From contig CP070726.1 in NCBI GenBank assembly GCA_020350865.1, positions 542,572 through 558,271 on the forward strand: a stretch of 15,700 bases of DNA, given 5' to 3'. This stretch comes from Thermoplasmata archaeon (GTDB lineage Archaea; Thermoplasmatota; Thermoplasmata; GCA-020350865). Shown here piece after piece: positions 1-6,631 of this stretch (its first letter is position 1; every line of letters begins with the position of its first letter). The translations under genes and the position numbers were made by a program. The notes under the pieces are model-generated. The model searched no databases. It saw only the letters and a program-made list of their open reading frames with translations, and was not told the DNA's origin.

Positions 1-108
1 ATAGGTGAGGTTAAAAAAGGCGATCCCATGGTGGTCCTTAGGACGAAAGTAGGGGGTAAACGCATTGTTGACATGCCCATAGGTGACCCCGTACCCAGGA
101 TATGCTGA
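1..108 (+). CDS. hypE: HypE C-terminus (partial), hydrogenase maturation
   Basis: Frame 1 is open from the window edge to a TGA at 106-108 and encodes 35 residues. They end in VDMPIGDPVPRIC. The terminal Pro-Arg-Ile-Cys is the signature of HypE: its last cysteine receives the carbamoyl group from HypF and is dehydrated to a thiocyanate, the source of the cyanide ligands of [NiFe] hydrogenase. The preceding GGKRIVDM segment also fits the HypE C-terminal domain. The gene starts outside the window. It is on the opposite strand from all other hyp genes here, so it is probably transcribed separately. The next gene starts about 10 bases after its stop. Identification rests on the short C-terminal motif plus the surrounding hyp genes, which makes it fairly secure. 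Confidence 0.85.
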   Translation: MGEVKKGDPMVVLRTKVGGKRIVDMPIGDPVPRIC

Positions 109-118
109 AATATTATCA

Positions 119-1792
119 ATGGTGGATTTGGAGATGAATGGCGAAAAAGAGCATCAGCCTCAAGATGAGGGGGAACACTATGAAGTCACAGTTTTCCGCC
201 CTGCAGTCCCGCCGGCCGAACCAGCTTTCGAGCCAATCACGGAGCCACCTGAAGATGTTGCGATTGTCCAACCAATAGAGGAGGATAACAAGTGGTACGG
301 TGTTCCACCAAAAGGGGAGCAGCCACTCCCCGGGAAATGGGAGTACGTCCTCTTGATACTGCTTGTAATGGTCATAGAAATCTGTATCTGGGCAGTGTAC
401 CGATACTTCTCGGCCCCATATTTCGAGAGCTTCGGCACGCTCACATTCTACCTGGCCCATATCGTGGCCGCACCCACAATACATCTGATTCCCATTCTTA
501 TCTTCTGGCGTTTCTTCAGAAAGGAGAAAGGCCTGCCCTTTGTCTTCACCAAGAAGCTTATCATGAGCAGTGTCATCGTGGGCTTCTGCGCAGCAATTAT
601 CTGGCGCCTTTTACAGGAATTCAGCTACGACGCCCTGTCTGGTGCATCAGGGGGAACGGTTTCAGGTACCTTCAACTTCTTCAACCTTATGGCCTCCTCC
701 AATGTGCTGCTCTTCTCGGTGATGACGTTCGTCCAATTCTTTGTGGTTGGCCCTGTAGAGGAGCTGGAGTTCCGCAGTTTCGCCTATGATCAATCAGCCC
801 GGGTATTGCCCAATTGGCATGCGATATTGTTTTCTTCCGTTCTATTCGGGTGCAGCCATATTCCCATCGCCCTTTTCGTGTATCAGTTTCCACCCCACAT
901 ATTCGGGGTGGCCCTGTTCGGATGGATATCGGCTGGGGTGGTCTTCGGGGCGCTCTACGCCTGGTCCCGGAACATCTTTGCCTGTATTGTCATGCACGGC
1001 ATGGGCAACTGGCAGTTATCTGTGTATTACTTCCAGAGTACTGAAGCTGGGGGAATGTCTGTGGGGTCGGTCGTGGCAGTTGAACTTGCCACCACATTCA
1101 TTGCAGATTGCGCCATGATCATCATCTTCTTCCTCATACACAAGTTTTACTGGCAGCCCCACAGAAGGGGGGAGCCTGCCCTAGGTGGAAAGCTAGCAAA
1201 TTTCCAGAAGTTTTTGCACGAGCATGATTTCATGCAAAGACCCCTGAAGACAACAGCTGTCTTCTTGGTTGTATTCATTGTTGTGACGTGCGGTATTATA
1301 ATGGGTCTTGCGCATGCACTGGGGGAAAGCGATCTTTCGAAGATGTATTCTGCTGGAATCGAAAATGAGGAAGTGATGGAGGAGGGGATTATCAATGAAA
1401 CCGAAGAGGTGAACATCTACCACTTCGAGGCAACCGACACCATCATGGTCCCGGGCTTTGGTGTCATCGGTGGAGGGGCCACAACACTGACATACGACTT
1501 TCCTGTGGAGGACAACGCCTCTTCTGCCACTATAATAACCGAGAACGCGGGCAACAACATGAGACCTGATATAGACCTATACGTATACGCCCCCGACGGC
1601 AGCCAGGTGGGAAGCAGTGCAGGGGCAACAGCGGACGAGGCAGTGAAACTGGATTCAAAGGACTTCGATCGCCACGGATACGGAACGTACACCGCAGAGG
1701 TACATAACTTCTCAAATGTGGCCGTAACATACAGAATCGAAATAGATGTATTCAAGGAAGTTCCCGTGAATCAAACAGATGATGGTGAGTGA
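119..1792 (+). CDS. CPBP-family intramembrane protease with exported PPC-like C-terminal domain
   Basis: The protein is 557 residues from the ATG at 119. An acidic, proline-rich cytosolic N-terminus (about 1-70) comes before a multi-pass membrane core. The core carries all three CPBP (CAAX protease/bacteriocin-processing, Rce1-like) motifs: EELEFR at about 214-219 (EExxxR), FGCSH at 243-247 (FxxxH) and HGMGN at 293-297 (HxxxN). These are the metal-binding and catalytic residues of glutamic-type intramembrane proteases, so activity looks intact. A further transmembrane segment at about 380-400 leads into a beta-rich domain (about 430-550). Its DIDLYVYAPDGSQVGSS segment resembles pre-peptidase C-terminal (PPC) domains, and it has several N-glycosylation sequons (NET, NAS, NFS, NQT), so it probably faces outward. 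GTG at 83 would overlap hypE, and ATG at 134 is another possible start. The substrate is unknown. Confidence 0.85.
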   Translation: MVDLEMNGEKEHQPQDEGEHYEVTVFRPAVPPAEPAFEPITEPPEDVAIVQPIEEDNKWYGVPPKGEQPLPGKWEYVLLILLVMVIEICIWAVYRYFSAPYFESFGTLTFYLAHIVAAPTIHLIPILIFWRFFRKEKGLPFVFTKKLIMSSVIVGFCAAIIWRLLQEFSYDALSGASGGTVSGTFNFFNLMASSNVLLFSVMTFVQFFVVGPVEELEFRSFAYDQSARVLPNWHAILFSSVLFGCSHIPIALFVYQFPPHIFGVALFGWISAGVVFGALYAWSRNIFACIVMHGMGNWQLSVYYFQSTEAGGMSVGSVVAVELATTFIADCAMIIIFFLIHKFYWQPHRRGEPALGGKLANFQKFLHEHDFMQRPLKTTAVFLVVFIVVTCGIIMGLAHALGESDLSKMYSAGIENEEVMEEGIINETEEVNIYHFEATDTIMVPGFGVIGGGATTLTYDFPVEDNASSATIITENAGNNMRPDIDLYVYAPDGSQVGSSAGATADEAVKLDSKDFDRHGYGTYTAEVHNFSNVAVTYRIEIDVFKEVPVNQTDDGE

Positions 1793-1802
1793 GGGCAGCC
1801 CT

Positions 1803-1813
1803 AAAAATATTAA
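1803..1813 (+). promoter_or_regulatory. TATA-like box of the 82-residue gene
   Basis: AAAAATATTAA lies about 25-30 bases before the ATG at 1838, the distance expected between an archaeal TATA box and the start of a leaderless transcript. There is no Shine-Dalgarno sequence before that ATG, which fits. Confidence 0.5.
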
Positions 1814-1837
1814 TGTCTTTCGCTGATATGTGAATGG

Positions 1838-2086
1838 ATGAGGGAGCGTATTTTAAATCTCATGATTCACTACGTTGGATTGATTGAACCGGAAGCAGTG
1901 GATTACATCCTCAAACTCAATTTTACACATGAGCTGCTTGAAGAAACAATTACAGACCAAGGTGACGTGTATGAGATACTCATCGAAATCGAGCTGGTGG
2001 AGGCAGGTGAATTTTTCCCTCAATTTGGTGCGATAGGATTCACAGATTCAAGCAACGAATACAGCTACGAAACGGGGATCACATAG
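1838..2086 (+). CDS. small acidic protein of unknown function (82 aa)
   Basis: This is an 82-residue acidic, soluble protein that I do not recognise. The first two thirds look helical, with amphipathic stretches around IEPEAVDYILKLNFTHELLEE and DVYEILIEIELVEAGEFF. The tail is Gly/Ser/Tyr-rich and without charge pattern. It has no signal peptide, membrane segment or cysteine. The chosen ATG at 1838 follows a TATA-like box by about 25-30 bases and has no Shine-Dalgarno, suggesting a leaderless mRNA. ATG at 1862 is a shorter alternative. It sits between the CPBP protease and the zinc-ribbon gene, with 45 and 156 bases of spacing, and seems to be a separate unit. Codon use looks more A/T-rich than that of the hyp genes. 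Confidence 0.6.
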   Translation: MRERILNLMIHYVGLIEPEAVDYILKLNFTHELLEETITDQGDVYEILIEIELVEAGEFFPQFGAIGFTDSSNEYSYETGIT

Positions 2087-2193
2087 CTTGTCCCCGAATG
2101 ATTTTCTTCCTTTTGCTTGGTGGAAATTTTTCAACAACGTTCTTCAACAGGGAATACAGGAACTGATGATTGATTAAGAGCCCTATTTATCAA

Positions 2194-2209
2194 CCGAAAA
2201 TTAAATATT
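2194..2209 (+). promoter_or_regulatory. BRE/TATA promoter of the zinc-ribbon gene
   Basis: CCGAAAA (BRE-like) directly followed by TTAAATATT sits about 35-40 bases before the ATG at 2243. This predicts a leader of roughly 10-15 bases. The rest of the 2087-2242 gap shows nothing I can name. Confidence 0.5.
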
Positions 2210-2242
2210 GTATGATAACTTTGTGAAAAACCTGGGGAAAGA

Positions 2243-3370
2243 ATGCCATATTGTGCGAACTGTGGTAATAATATAGAAGAAAGAGCAAAGTTCTGTCCAA
2301 AATGTGGACAGAGAGTTACACGGGATTCAGCACCTAGAGAGCTACCGAACCAGCAGACAAAGATACAATCTAATGTTGGCAACATCTGTTCAAATTGCGG
2401 AGGTCAGTTGAGTTCTATCGAGCAATACCAGCAATGGTATTGCCATAGCTGCCAACAATACCAGCAACCGCCACAACCGCAGCACTATTATCGATCCGGA
2501 AGCGAAGAAAAAGTACTCAAGATCATATCCGTGGAAGACAAATACGGCGTCAACTACGATTTGTACTTCACTTCATTTAGGGTGATTGCTGCCAGGTTAG
2601 GTGGTACTGTCGGATGGGTTCTGGCGTTGGGGGCGGTTGGAGGGACCATAGCATCAGCACATCAGAAGAAGAAAAAGCGAGAGCAGCTTGAACTTGTATC
2701 ACTACAGGAGATATTGAAAGTTGACAAGAAGAACTTCGAAATCCCGTATGCTAACATTTTTAAGATAGACATGGTGAGAACCAAACGACGCACAATAAAG
2801 ATGTTGATAAGTACATATAACGCGAAACATGAGTTCCATCCTTCGGCTTTCAAAGATTTCGAAACTTATGTATCTTTGGTGACTTCGGTTCTACCAGGCA
2901 GGATTTTTATCTATGATGAGGCCAAAATAGTCGAGGAAAGGATCAAGAAAGATAGGGAGAAATCACGCAGGCAATTGGAAGAGGCCCGCGCGGATTTGAA
3001 AAAGGTGGGCAAGGAATTTAGTGATTTAAGTGAACAATTATCAGATTCTCAAGCACGCATAAAAAGAATAAAGGAGACAGGCGATGTCATGGAGTATATT
3101 CGGGCTTTAGATGATCAGAATCACTATCTGCGAATTGGTGCTGCTGAGGAACTAGTAAAACTGAAAGAAAAAAGGGCAGTGGAGCCACTCATTCAAACTT
3201 TAGAAGATGATGATTGGGGTGTGCGACGTATGGCAGCGATAGCCCTCGGAAAGATAGGAGATGCGAGAGCTGAAGGGCCCCTCGCCCAGCTTTTGAATGA
3301 TGAGAGTATGCTCGTCCGCAGAGCAGCAAAGGGTGCGTTAAAGCGCATACGGAAGCAGCGGGGGGCTTGA
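2243..3370 (+). CDS. zinc-ribbon / coiled-coil / HEAT-repeat protein
   Basis: The protein is 375 residues with a clear modular order. An N-terminal zinc ribbon has C4, C7, C18 and C21 (CANCG...CPKCG). A second ribbon has C49, C52, C67 and C70 and lies in a Gln/Tyr-rich stretch (about 55-85). A central domain (about 88-220) includes a hydrophobic Gly-rich segment at 119-138 followed by KKKKRE, possibly a membrane-interacting or buried hairpin, and its fold is unknown to me. A charged coiled coil spans about 226-277. Two HEAT/PBS-lyase-type repeats (about 282-370) follow, with the typical LRIGAAEEL, WGVRRMAAIALGKIGD and MLVRRAAKGAL helices. The architecture suggests a scaffold or adaptor for protein interactions; no catalytic motif is seen. 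It is convergent with hypD, 27 bases away. Base composition looks more A/T-rich than its neighbours. Confidence 0.8.
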   Translation: MPYCANCGNNIEERAKFCPKCGQRVTRDSAPRELPNQQTKIQSNVGNICSNCGGQLSSIEQYQQWYCHSCQQYQQPPQPQHYYRSGSEEKVLKIISVEDKYGVNYDLYFTSFRVIAARLGGTVGWVLALGAVGGTIASAHQKKKKREQLELVSLQEILKVDKKNFEIPYANIFKIDMVRTKRRTIKMLISTYNAKHEFHPSAFKDFETYVSLVTSVLPGRIFIYDEAKIVEERIKKDREKSRRQLEEARADLKKVGKEFSDLSEQLSDSQARIKRIKETGDVMEYIRALDDQNHYLRIGAAEELVKLKEKRAVEPLIQTLEDDDWGVRRMAAIALGKIGDARAEGPLAQLLNDESMLVRRAAKGALKRIRKQRGA

Positions 3371-3397
3371 AAATACCATAGAAGATAGTAAACATCC

Positions 3398-4504
3398 TCA
3401 CCTTTTCCTCCCGTACTTCAACAGGATATTGCAGCTCCCCTCGGCGCTCACCATGCATGGGCCCACAGGATTCTCGGGAGTGCAGGTTTTTCCGAACAAT
3501 GGGCACTCGTCCGAATATATCACCCCTCTTAAAACATCCCCGCACTTGCAGCCCTTGGGTTCCGAAAATTCCATGTCCGCAACCTCAGAAAGTTCGTCTG
3601 AAAAGAGCTTTCTTGCATCGAAACCTTCGAATTCATCTTTCAGCTGAAGTCCGCTTCCAGGAATCTCTGGAAATCCGCGCCATTTCACGTCGTGAGGCTC
3701 GAACACCTCGTCTATCACTGCCACTGCCTTTTGGTTGCCCTCGTACTTGACACTGCGTGTGTACTCTATCTCCACCTTGGCCTCGCCCCTCTGGATCTGG
3801 CGGCCAAGCATGTATATACCCATGAGCAGGTCAATGGGCTCGAAGCCGGCAATTACCTGCGGGACATTGTATTTCTCGGAAAGGAATTCATAGGGTGCTG
3901 CACCGATGATGGTGCTGACGTGACCCGGTTCGATCAATCCGTGTAGTTTTACCTCTCCGAGCTCGATGAGGGTCTTCAGAGCCGGGGGAACCACCCTGTG
4001 GCAGCTGATAATGGAGAAATTATCGGTCTTCCTGCTCCCGTGGACCCGCTTGATTGCCATTGCAATGCTGGGTATCGTCGTTTCAAAGCCCACTGCCATG
4101 AACACGACATCTTTTTCTGTCTGGGTGGCAATGTTCACCGCATCGTCTACGCCGTACACGATCTGTACATCCCCGCCCTTGGTTTTGGCATCTGCAAGGG
4201 AACCCGAGGCTCCGGGTACCTTGAGCATATCCCCAAAGACCACCACCTTCTTGCCTTTCCCGGCAAGAACCAAGGCCTCCTCGATTTCCTTGGGTGTAGT
4301 CACGCATACGGGGCATCCGGGCCCCTGCCTGATTTCCACACCCACATCCTTCAGATGGCCTTCAAGGCCGTACCGGACAAGCGTATCCTGATGTGTTCCG
4401 CACACATGCATCAGGCGGATATCGAGGTTCATTTCCTTGATTTTTTGAAAGATTGTATCTGCCAGATCCTTGTCCCTCAGCCTGAACTTGTCCATTTCAG
4501 CCAT
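3398..4504 (-). CDS. hypD: HypD, Fe-S scaffold for hydrogenase Fe(CN)2CO assembly
   Basis: HypD is 368 residues from the ATG at 4504, the usual family length. The family motifs are present: HVCGTH with C35, GPGCPVC with C64 and C67, GFETT at 139-143, SCHRVVPPAL near 167, IEPGHVSTIIG and AGFEPIDLL. A C-terminal cysteine cluster (C319, C321, C334, C341, C350, C358) includes the ligands for the [4Fe-4S] cluster. With HypC, HypD holds the iron while two cyanides from HypE and one CO are attached. The start at 4504 overlaps the hypA stop by 8 bases (ATGGCTGA), matching the hypC/hypA junction. An upstream in-frame ATG at 4525 is possible but less economical. It is the last gene of hypC-hypA-hypD and is probably translated by coupling. 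Confidence 0.95.
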   Translation of the reverse strand: MAEMDKFRLRDKDLADTIFQKIKEMNLDIRLMHVCGTHQDTLVRYGLEGHLKDVGVEIRQGPGCPVCVTTPKEIEEALVLAGKGKKVVVFGDMLKVPGASGSLADAKTKGGDVQIVYGVDDAVNIATQTEKDVVFMAVGFETTIPSIAMAIKRVHGSRKTDNFSIISCHRVVPPALKTLIELGEVKLHGLIEPGHVSTIIGAAPYEFLSEKYNVPQVIAGFEPIDLLMGIYMLGRQIQRGEAKVEIEYTRSVKYEGNQKAVAVIDEVFEPHDVKWRGFPEIPGSGLQLKDEFEGFDARKLFSDELSEVADMEFSEPKGCKCGDVLRGVIYSDECPLFGKTCTPENPVGPCMVSAEGSCNILLKYGRKR

Positions 4505-4895
4505 CTGAAGAGGTCCCCCCGTCATCCCTCACGTTCATTTTGATGTTTCGCAGTATGCACTCCTTTCCCTTCAATAGATTTACCTTTCCCTTGCATTGTG
4601 GACAAAATATCCTGGGAAGACCGAAATGGATCTCCTCCACATCATCCGGAAGACCGCCCTGGTAACCGCAGGAGGGGCAGTGAATTTCGGCCTTCATCTC
4701 CCGGATTACAAGTTCGGAGCCTTGAAGTATATTATTCTCGCTGAGAACCTTGAATGTGAACCTTAACTGTTCGAAATTAAGAAATGTAAGCCCCCCCACA
4801 TCCAGAAAAACGCTATCCACGTTCTCCACATCATAGCCCTCCAGGGCGTTCAGGGCGGCCTGGACAATGTCCACCATTATGGAGTACTCATGCAT
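4497..4895 (-). CDS. hypA: HypA, nickel insertion metallochaperone
   Basis: HypA is 132 residues. It begins MHEYSIM: Met1-His2-Glu3 form the nickel site of HypA, and the start is fixed by the need for His2. The zinc domain has C73, C76, C98 and C101 (CPSCG...CPQCK). HypA works with HypB to put nickel into the hydrogenase large subunit after the iron centre is in place. The zinc loop is a little longer than in many bacterial HypA proteins because of the stretch IHFGLPRIF. The C-terminus (RDDGGTSSDG) is an acidic tail that overlaps the start of hypD. The ATG overlaps the hypC stop by 8 bases (ATGCATGA). Confidence 0.95.
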   Translation of the reverse strand: MHEYSIMVDIVQAALNALEGYDVENVDSVFLDVGGLTFLNFEQLRFTFKVLSENNILQGSELVIREMKAEIHCPSCGYQGGLPDDVEEIHFGLPRIFCPQCKGKVNLLKGKECILRNIKMNVRDDGGTSSDG

Positions 4896-5112
4896 CCTGC
4901 CCCTCCAGCATCTCCCTGAACATATTCAAGGATTCTAGGGCCTCCTCTTCCGACAGAACCTGTATTGCATAGCCTGCGTGGACGATTACATACTCACCCA
5001 CGCCCACGTCCACTAAAGATACATTTACAGGCCTGCTCACCCCTCCAAAATCGACATCCGCCACACTGTTGTCATCGATGCTGACAATCTTTCCAGGAAC
5101 TGCAAGGCACAT
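4888..5112 (-). CDS. hypC: HypC, hydrogenase maturation chaperone
   Basis: HypC is 74 residues starting MCLAVPGKIV, the invariant HypC N-terminus in which Cys2 binds the iron delivered with HypD. The frame is open upstream to 5157, but Cys2 has to follow the initiator methionine, so 5112 is the start. The rest (DVDFGGVSRPVNVSLV, VGEYVIVHAGYAIQVL) is the usual OB-like HypC core, with a C-terminal helix ending EGQDA. It is the first gene of hypC-hypA-hypD. A TATA-like box (TTTTATAC on the minus strand) lies about 28 bases before the ATG, so the message is probably leaderless or nearly so. Confidence 0.95.
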   Translation of the reverse strand: MCLAVPGKIVSIDDNSVADVDFGGVSRPVNVSLVDVGVGEYVIVHAGYAIQVLSEEEALESLNMFREMLEGQDA

Positions 5113-5136
5113 GGATTTGCGGGATAGGTTTTTTGG

Positions 5137-5144
5137 GTATAAAA
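5137..5144 (-). promoter_or_regulatory. TATA box of the hypC-hypA-hypD operon
   Basis: On the minus strand, AAAAAGGG (BRE-like) is followed by TTTTATAC. It is centred about 28 bases before the hypC ATG, which predicts a start of transcription at or next to the start codon. Confidence 0.6.
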
Positions 5145-5190
5145 CCCTTTTTGTCATCGCCTTTTCTATTTACAGTAACTCTGAATTCTT

Positions 5191-5207
5191 CCAAAAAAAT
5201 TTTATTA
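5191..5207 (+). promoter_or_regulatory. BRE/TATA promoter of the aminotransferase gene
   Basis: CCAAAAAAA followed by TTTTATTA lies 32-39 bases before the ATG at 5239. The strong Shine-Dalgarno CGGAGGG at 5224-5230, nine bases before that ATG, would lie at the very 5' end of the message. The hypC and aminotransferase promoters share this 126-base divergent spacer. Confidence 0.5.
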
Positions 5208-5238
5208 CCTACGCTTCGATACCCGGAGGGTGACATTC

Positions 5239-6339
5239 ATGCCCCGCAGCAATTTCGAGTACGCCCACAAGCACAGGGATGAGATCGTCTGGATGAGCCA
5301 GAACACGAACACTATCCCCACTTCCCCTGAAATCGAAGAGGCCATAATAGAGAGTGCGAAGAGCCGCGAGTACAATCTTTATCCGTATGCACCAGGCGTC
5401 TTCGGCCTTCAAGAAGCAATATATCAAGACCTTGGAATCAGTCCGGAAGAATTCGATTGCCTCATCACACCCGGGGGCATTGAGGCACTTTACATCCTCA
5501 ACCGGGCCCTGCTTTCCAGAGGGAATAACGTCATCGCCTCTGACCCCAGTTTCATGCCCATCCACCACCAGATAAGGCTTTCGAGAGCAGAGGCCCTTGA
5601 ACTGCCGGTGTACCAGGAACCATGGAAGCTCACAATAGGACAGGTGAGCGAGGCAATCAATGAAAAAACAAAAATGTTCCTTTTGATTGATCCTCTAAAC
5701 CCCCTGGGTACACCCTATACAAAGGACGAGGTCAAAGCCTTCTGCGATATAGCAAGGGATAATGATTTATGGATGATCGATGACATCACATATCGCGATT
5801 TTGCAGACGAGCACACCCTCACAACCGATTTCTACCCTGAGAAAACCATTATCACCTACTCCTTTTCCAAGAACTGCGGTTTTGCGGGCATGCGAATAGG
5901 AGCACTGATTGCTCCCAAAGAGGTCATGAACGAGCTCAGGCCCTTCAACACGAATGTTCTCTCAGTGAACATCATGGCCCAGCGAGCCGCCCTGGCAGCA
6001 CTGGAGACCAAGGAGCAGTGGATGGGGAGAGTGGTCTCAATTTCGAGAAAGAACCAGGAACACATAAGAAACTGCGTGGATGCAGTGGAAGGCGCGTTCT
6101 TACCGGTGTATCCCTCCCATACAAACATGTTCGTCATCGATATCTCCCAAACTGGAATTGACCCAGATGAGGTGGAGAAGAAGATGCTCTTTGATCATGA
6201 TGTTTTTTTCAGGGGTGGTAATTATCTTTCCAAAAGGTTCGGCCCCAGGTTCGTGAGAACGTCCTTTTCCATACCCGAGGAGCAGTGTCTGAGGTTCTGT
6301 GGGGCTTTTCCCAATGTCATTGATGAATTGAGAGGATAA
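5239..6339 (+). CDS. PLP-dependent class I/II aminotransferase
   Basis: The protein is 366 residues, a fold-type I aminotransferase related to aspartate/aromatic aminotransferases. Visible motifs are the PLP-phosphate loop GGIEALY near 79-85, DPLNPLG with N154, DDITYRD with D181 (pairs with the pyridine nitrogen) and Y185, the Schiff-base lysine K211 in YSFSKNCGFAGMRIG, and R340 in RTSFS, which usually binds the substrate carboxylate. It is slightly shorter than the usual 380-400 residues and lacks a long N-terminal arm. The start is set by a strong Shine-Dalgarno nine bases upstream; GTG at 5230 is in frame but overlaps it. The amino-acid substrate cannot be read from the sequence. It diverges from hypC, but no functional link to hydrogenase maturation is evident. 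Confidence 0.9.
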   Translation: MPRSNFEYAHKHRDEIVWMSQNTNTIPTSPEIEEAIIESAKSREYNLYPYAPGVFGLQEAIYQDLGISPEEFDCLITPGGIEALYILNRALLSRGNNVIASDPSFMPIHHQIRLSRAEALELPVYQEPWKLTIGQVSEAINEKTKMFLLIDPLNPLGTPYTKDEVKAFCDIARDNDLWMIDDITYRDFADEHTLTTDFYPEKTIITYSFSKNCGFAGMRIGALIAPKEVMNELRPFNTNVLSVNIMAQRAALAALETKEQWMGRVVSISRKNQEHIRNCVDAVEGAFLPVYPSHTNMFVIDISQTGIDPDEVEKKMLFDHDVFFRGGNYLSKRFGPRFVRTSFSIPEEQCLRFCGAFPNVIDELRG

Positions 6340-6345
6340 AACAAT

Positions 6346-6363
6346 GGCCAGACTCAGCTGGCC
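6346..6363. terminator. inverted repeat between convergent genes, possible terminator
   Basis: GGCCAG-N6-CTGGCC forms a 6-base-pair stem seven bases after the aminotransferase stop. On the plus strand it is followed by the T-rich run TGATTTGATTTTTTC. It also overlaps the 3' end of the convergent 48-residue gene. Termination is an inference. Confidence 0.5.
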
Positions 6364-6500
6364 TCTGATTTGATTTTTTCAATGGCCTCCTCCACACCCT
6401 TGCTCTCGGAATCGAGCCATTTCTTGTACTCCTCGAGCTTTTCTATCTTTTCTTCGGATGTGAGGAAATGCCTGCCGTGAGGTCCGCAGTGACATACCAC
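6354..6500 (-). CDS. Cys/His-rich micro-protein (48 aa) paired with PadR
   Basis: This short minus-strand reading frame starts with GTG and is easily overlooked. A strong Shine-Dalgarno (GGAGG, 6510-6514) stands nine bases before the GTG, and an in-frame stop just upstream fixes the start. The 48-residue product has two parts. The N-terminus is MVCHCGPHGRHF, with two Cys and three His in twelve residues and likely able to bind a metal. It is followed by a charged amphipathic helix or coiled coil (SEEKIEKLEEYKKWLDSESK and the next 15 residues). I recall similar small CHC-helix proteins next to archaeal PadR genes, but cannot verify this. It diverges from the PadR gene and its promoter carries two of the three palindromes, so PadR probably controls it. 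Its biochemical role is unknown; a metal- or redox-sensing partner of PadR is a guess. Confidence 0.75.
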   Translation of the reverse strand: MVCHCGPHGRHFLTSEEKIEKLEEYKKWLDSESKGVEEAIEKIKSEAS

Positions 6501-6521
6501 TTCTTTTCACCTCCGTTCCGT

Positions 6522-6539
6522 ATATCGGTTTTCCGATAT
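6522..6539. promoter_or_regulatory. palindromic operator 1 (ATATCGG-TTTT-CCGATAT)
   Basis: This is a perfect 7-base-pair palindrome with a 4-base spacer. It falls on the predicted transcription start of the 48-residue gene, so a bound dimer would block that promoter. Confidence 0.75.
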
Positions 6540-6554
6540 CGGGTATACGACAGC

Positions 6555-6565
6555 TTATATATAAA
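6555..6565 (-). promoter_or_regulatory. TATA box of the 48-residue micro-protein gene
   Basis: TTTATATATAA on the minus strand predicts transcription starting near 6534 and a leader of about 34 bases containing GGAGG. It is bracketed by operators 1 and 2. Confidence 0.6.
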
Positions 6566-6567
6566 CA

Positions 6568-6583
6568 TATCGGCTTTCCGATA
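6568..6583. promoter_or_regulatory. palindromic operator 2 (TATCGG-CTTT-CCGATA)
   Basis: This perfect 6-base-pair palindrome uses the same half-sites as operator 1, centred 45 bases from it. It lies just upstream of the minus-strand TATA box, where TFB would contact the BRE. Confidence 0.75.
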
Positions 6584-6598
6584 CTCTTACTCACCAAA

Positions 6599-6608
6599 AT
6601 TATTAATA
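6599..6608 (+). promoter_or_regulatory. TATA-like box of the PadR gene
   Basis: The A/T-rich element TTATTAATA (within CAAAATTATTAATATC) lies about 25-30 bases before the PadR ATG at 6632. No Shine-Dalgarno is seen, so a leaderless message is likely. Confidence 0.5.
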
Positions 6609-6622
6609 TCGATTATCCGATA
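6607..6622. promoter_or_regulatory. palindromic operator 3 (TATCGA-TTAT-CCGATA)
   Basis: This is the third copy of the palindrome, with one mismatched position in the left half-site. It is centred 39 bases from operator 2 and lies between the PadR TATA-like box and its start codon, a position that fits autorepression, perhaps with weaker binding. Confidence 0.7.
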
Positions 6623-6631
6623 CAATGTACG

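Noticed and set aside
1382..1792. Archaeosortase sorting signal at the C-terminus of the CPBP protease
   Set aside because: The tail ends FKEVPVNQTDDGE without a PGF motif, hydrophobic helix or basic end.
1793..1802. GGGC-A-GCCC dyad after the protease gene as a terminator
   Set aside because: There is a single base between the arms, so no hairpin can form at full length, and no T-run follows.
3998..4543. 181-residue plus-strand open frame
   Set aside because: It lies antisense to hypD and the hypA end, which carry complete family motifs. It has no recognisable domain.
5113..5157. 15-residue N-terminal extension of HypC
   Set aside because: HypC needs Cys directly after the initiator Met; the extension also contains the promoter.
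6523..6622. Three similar repeats with 39-45 base spacing, resembling a tiny CRISPR array
   Set aside because: The repeats are only 16 bases, perfectly palindromic and placed on promoter elements of two divergent genes; no cas gene is present. Operators explain them better.
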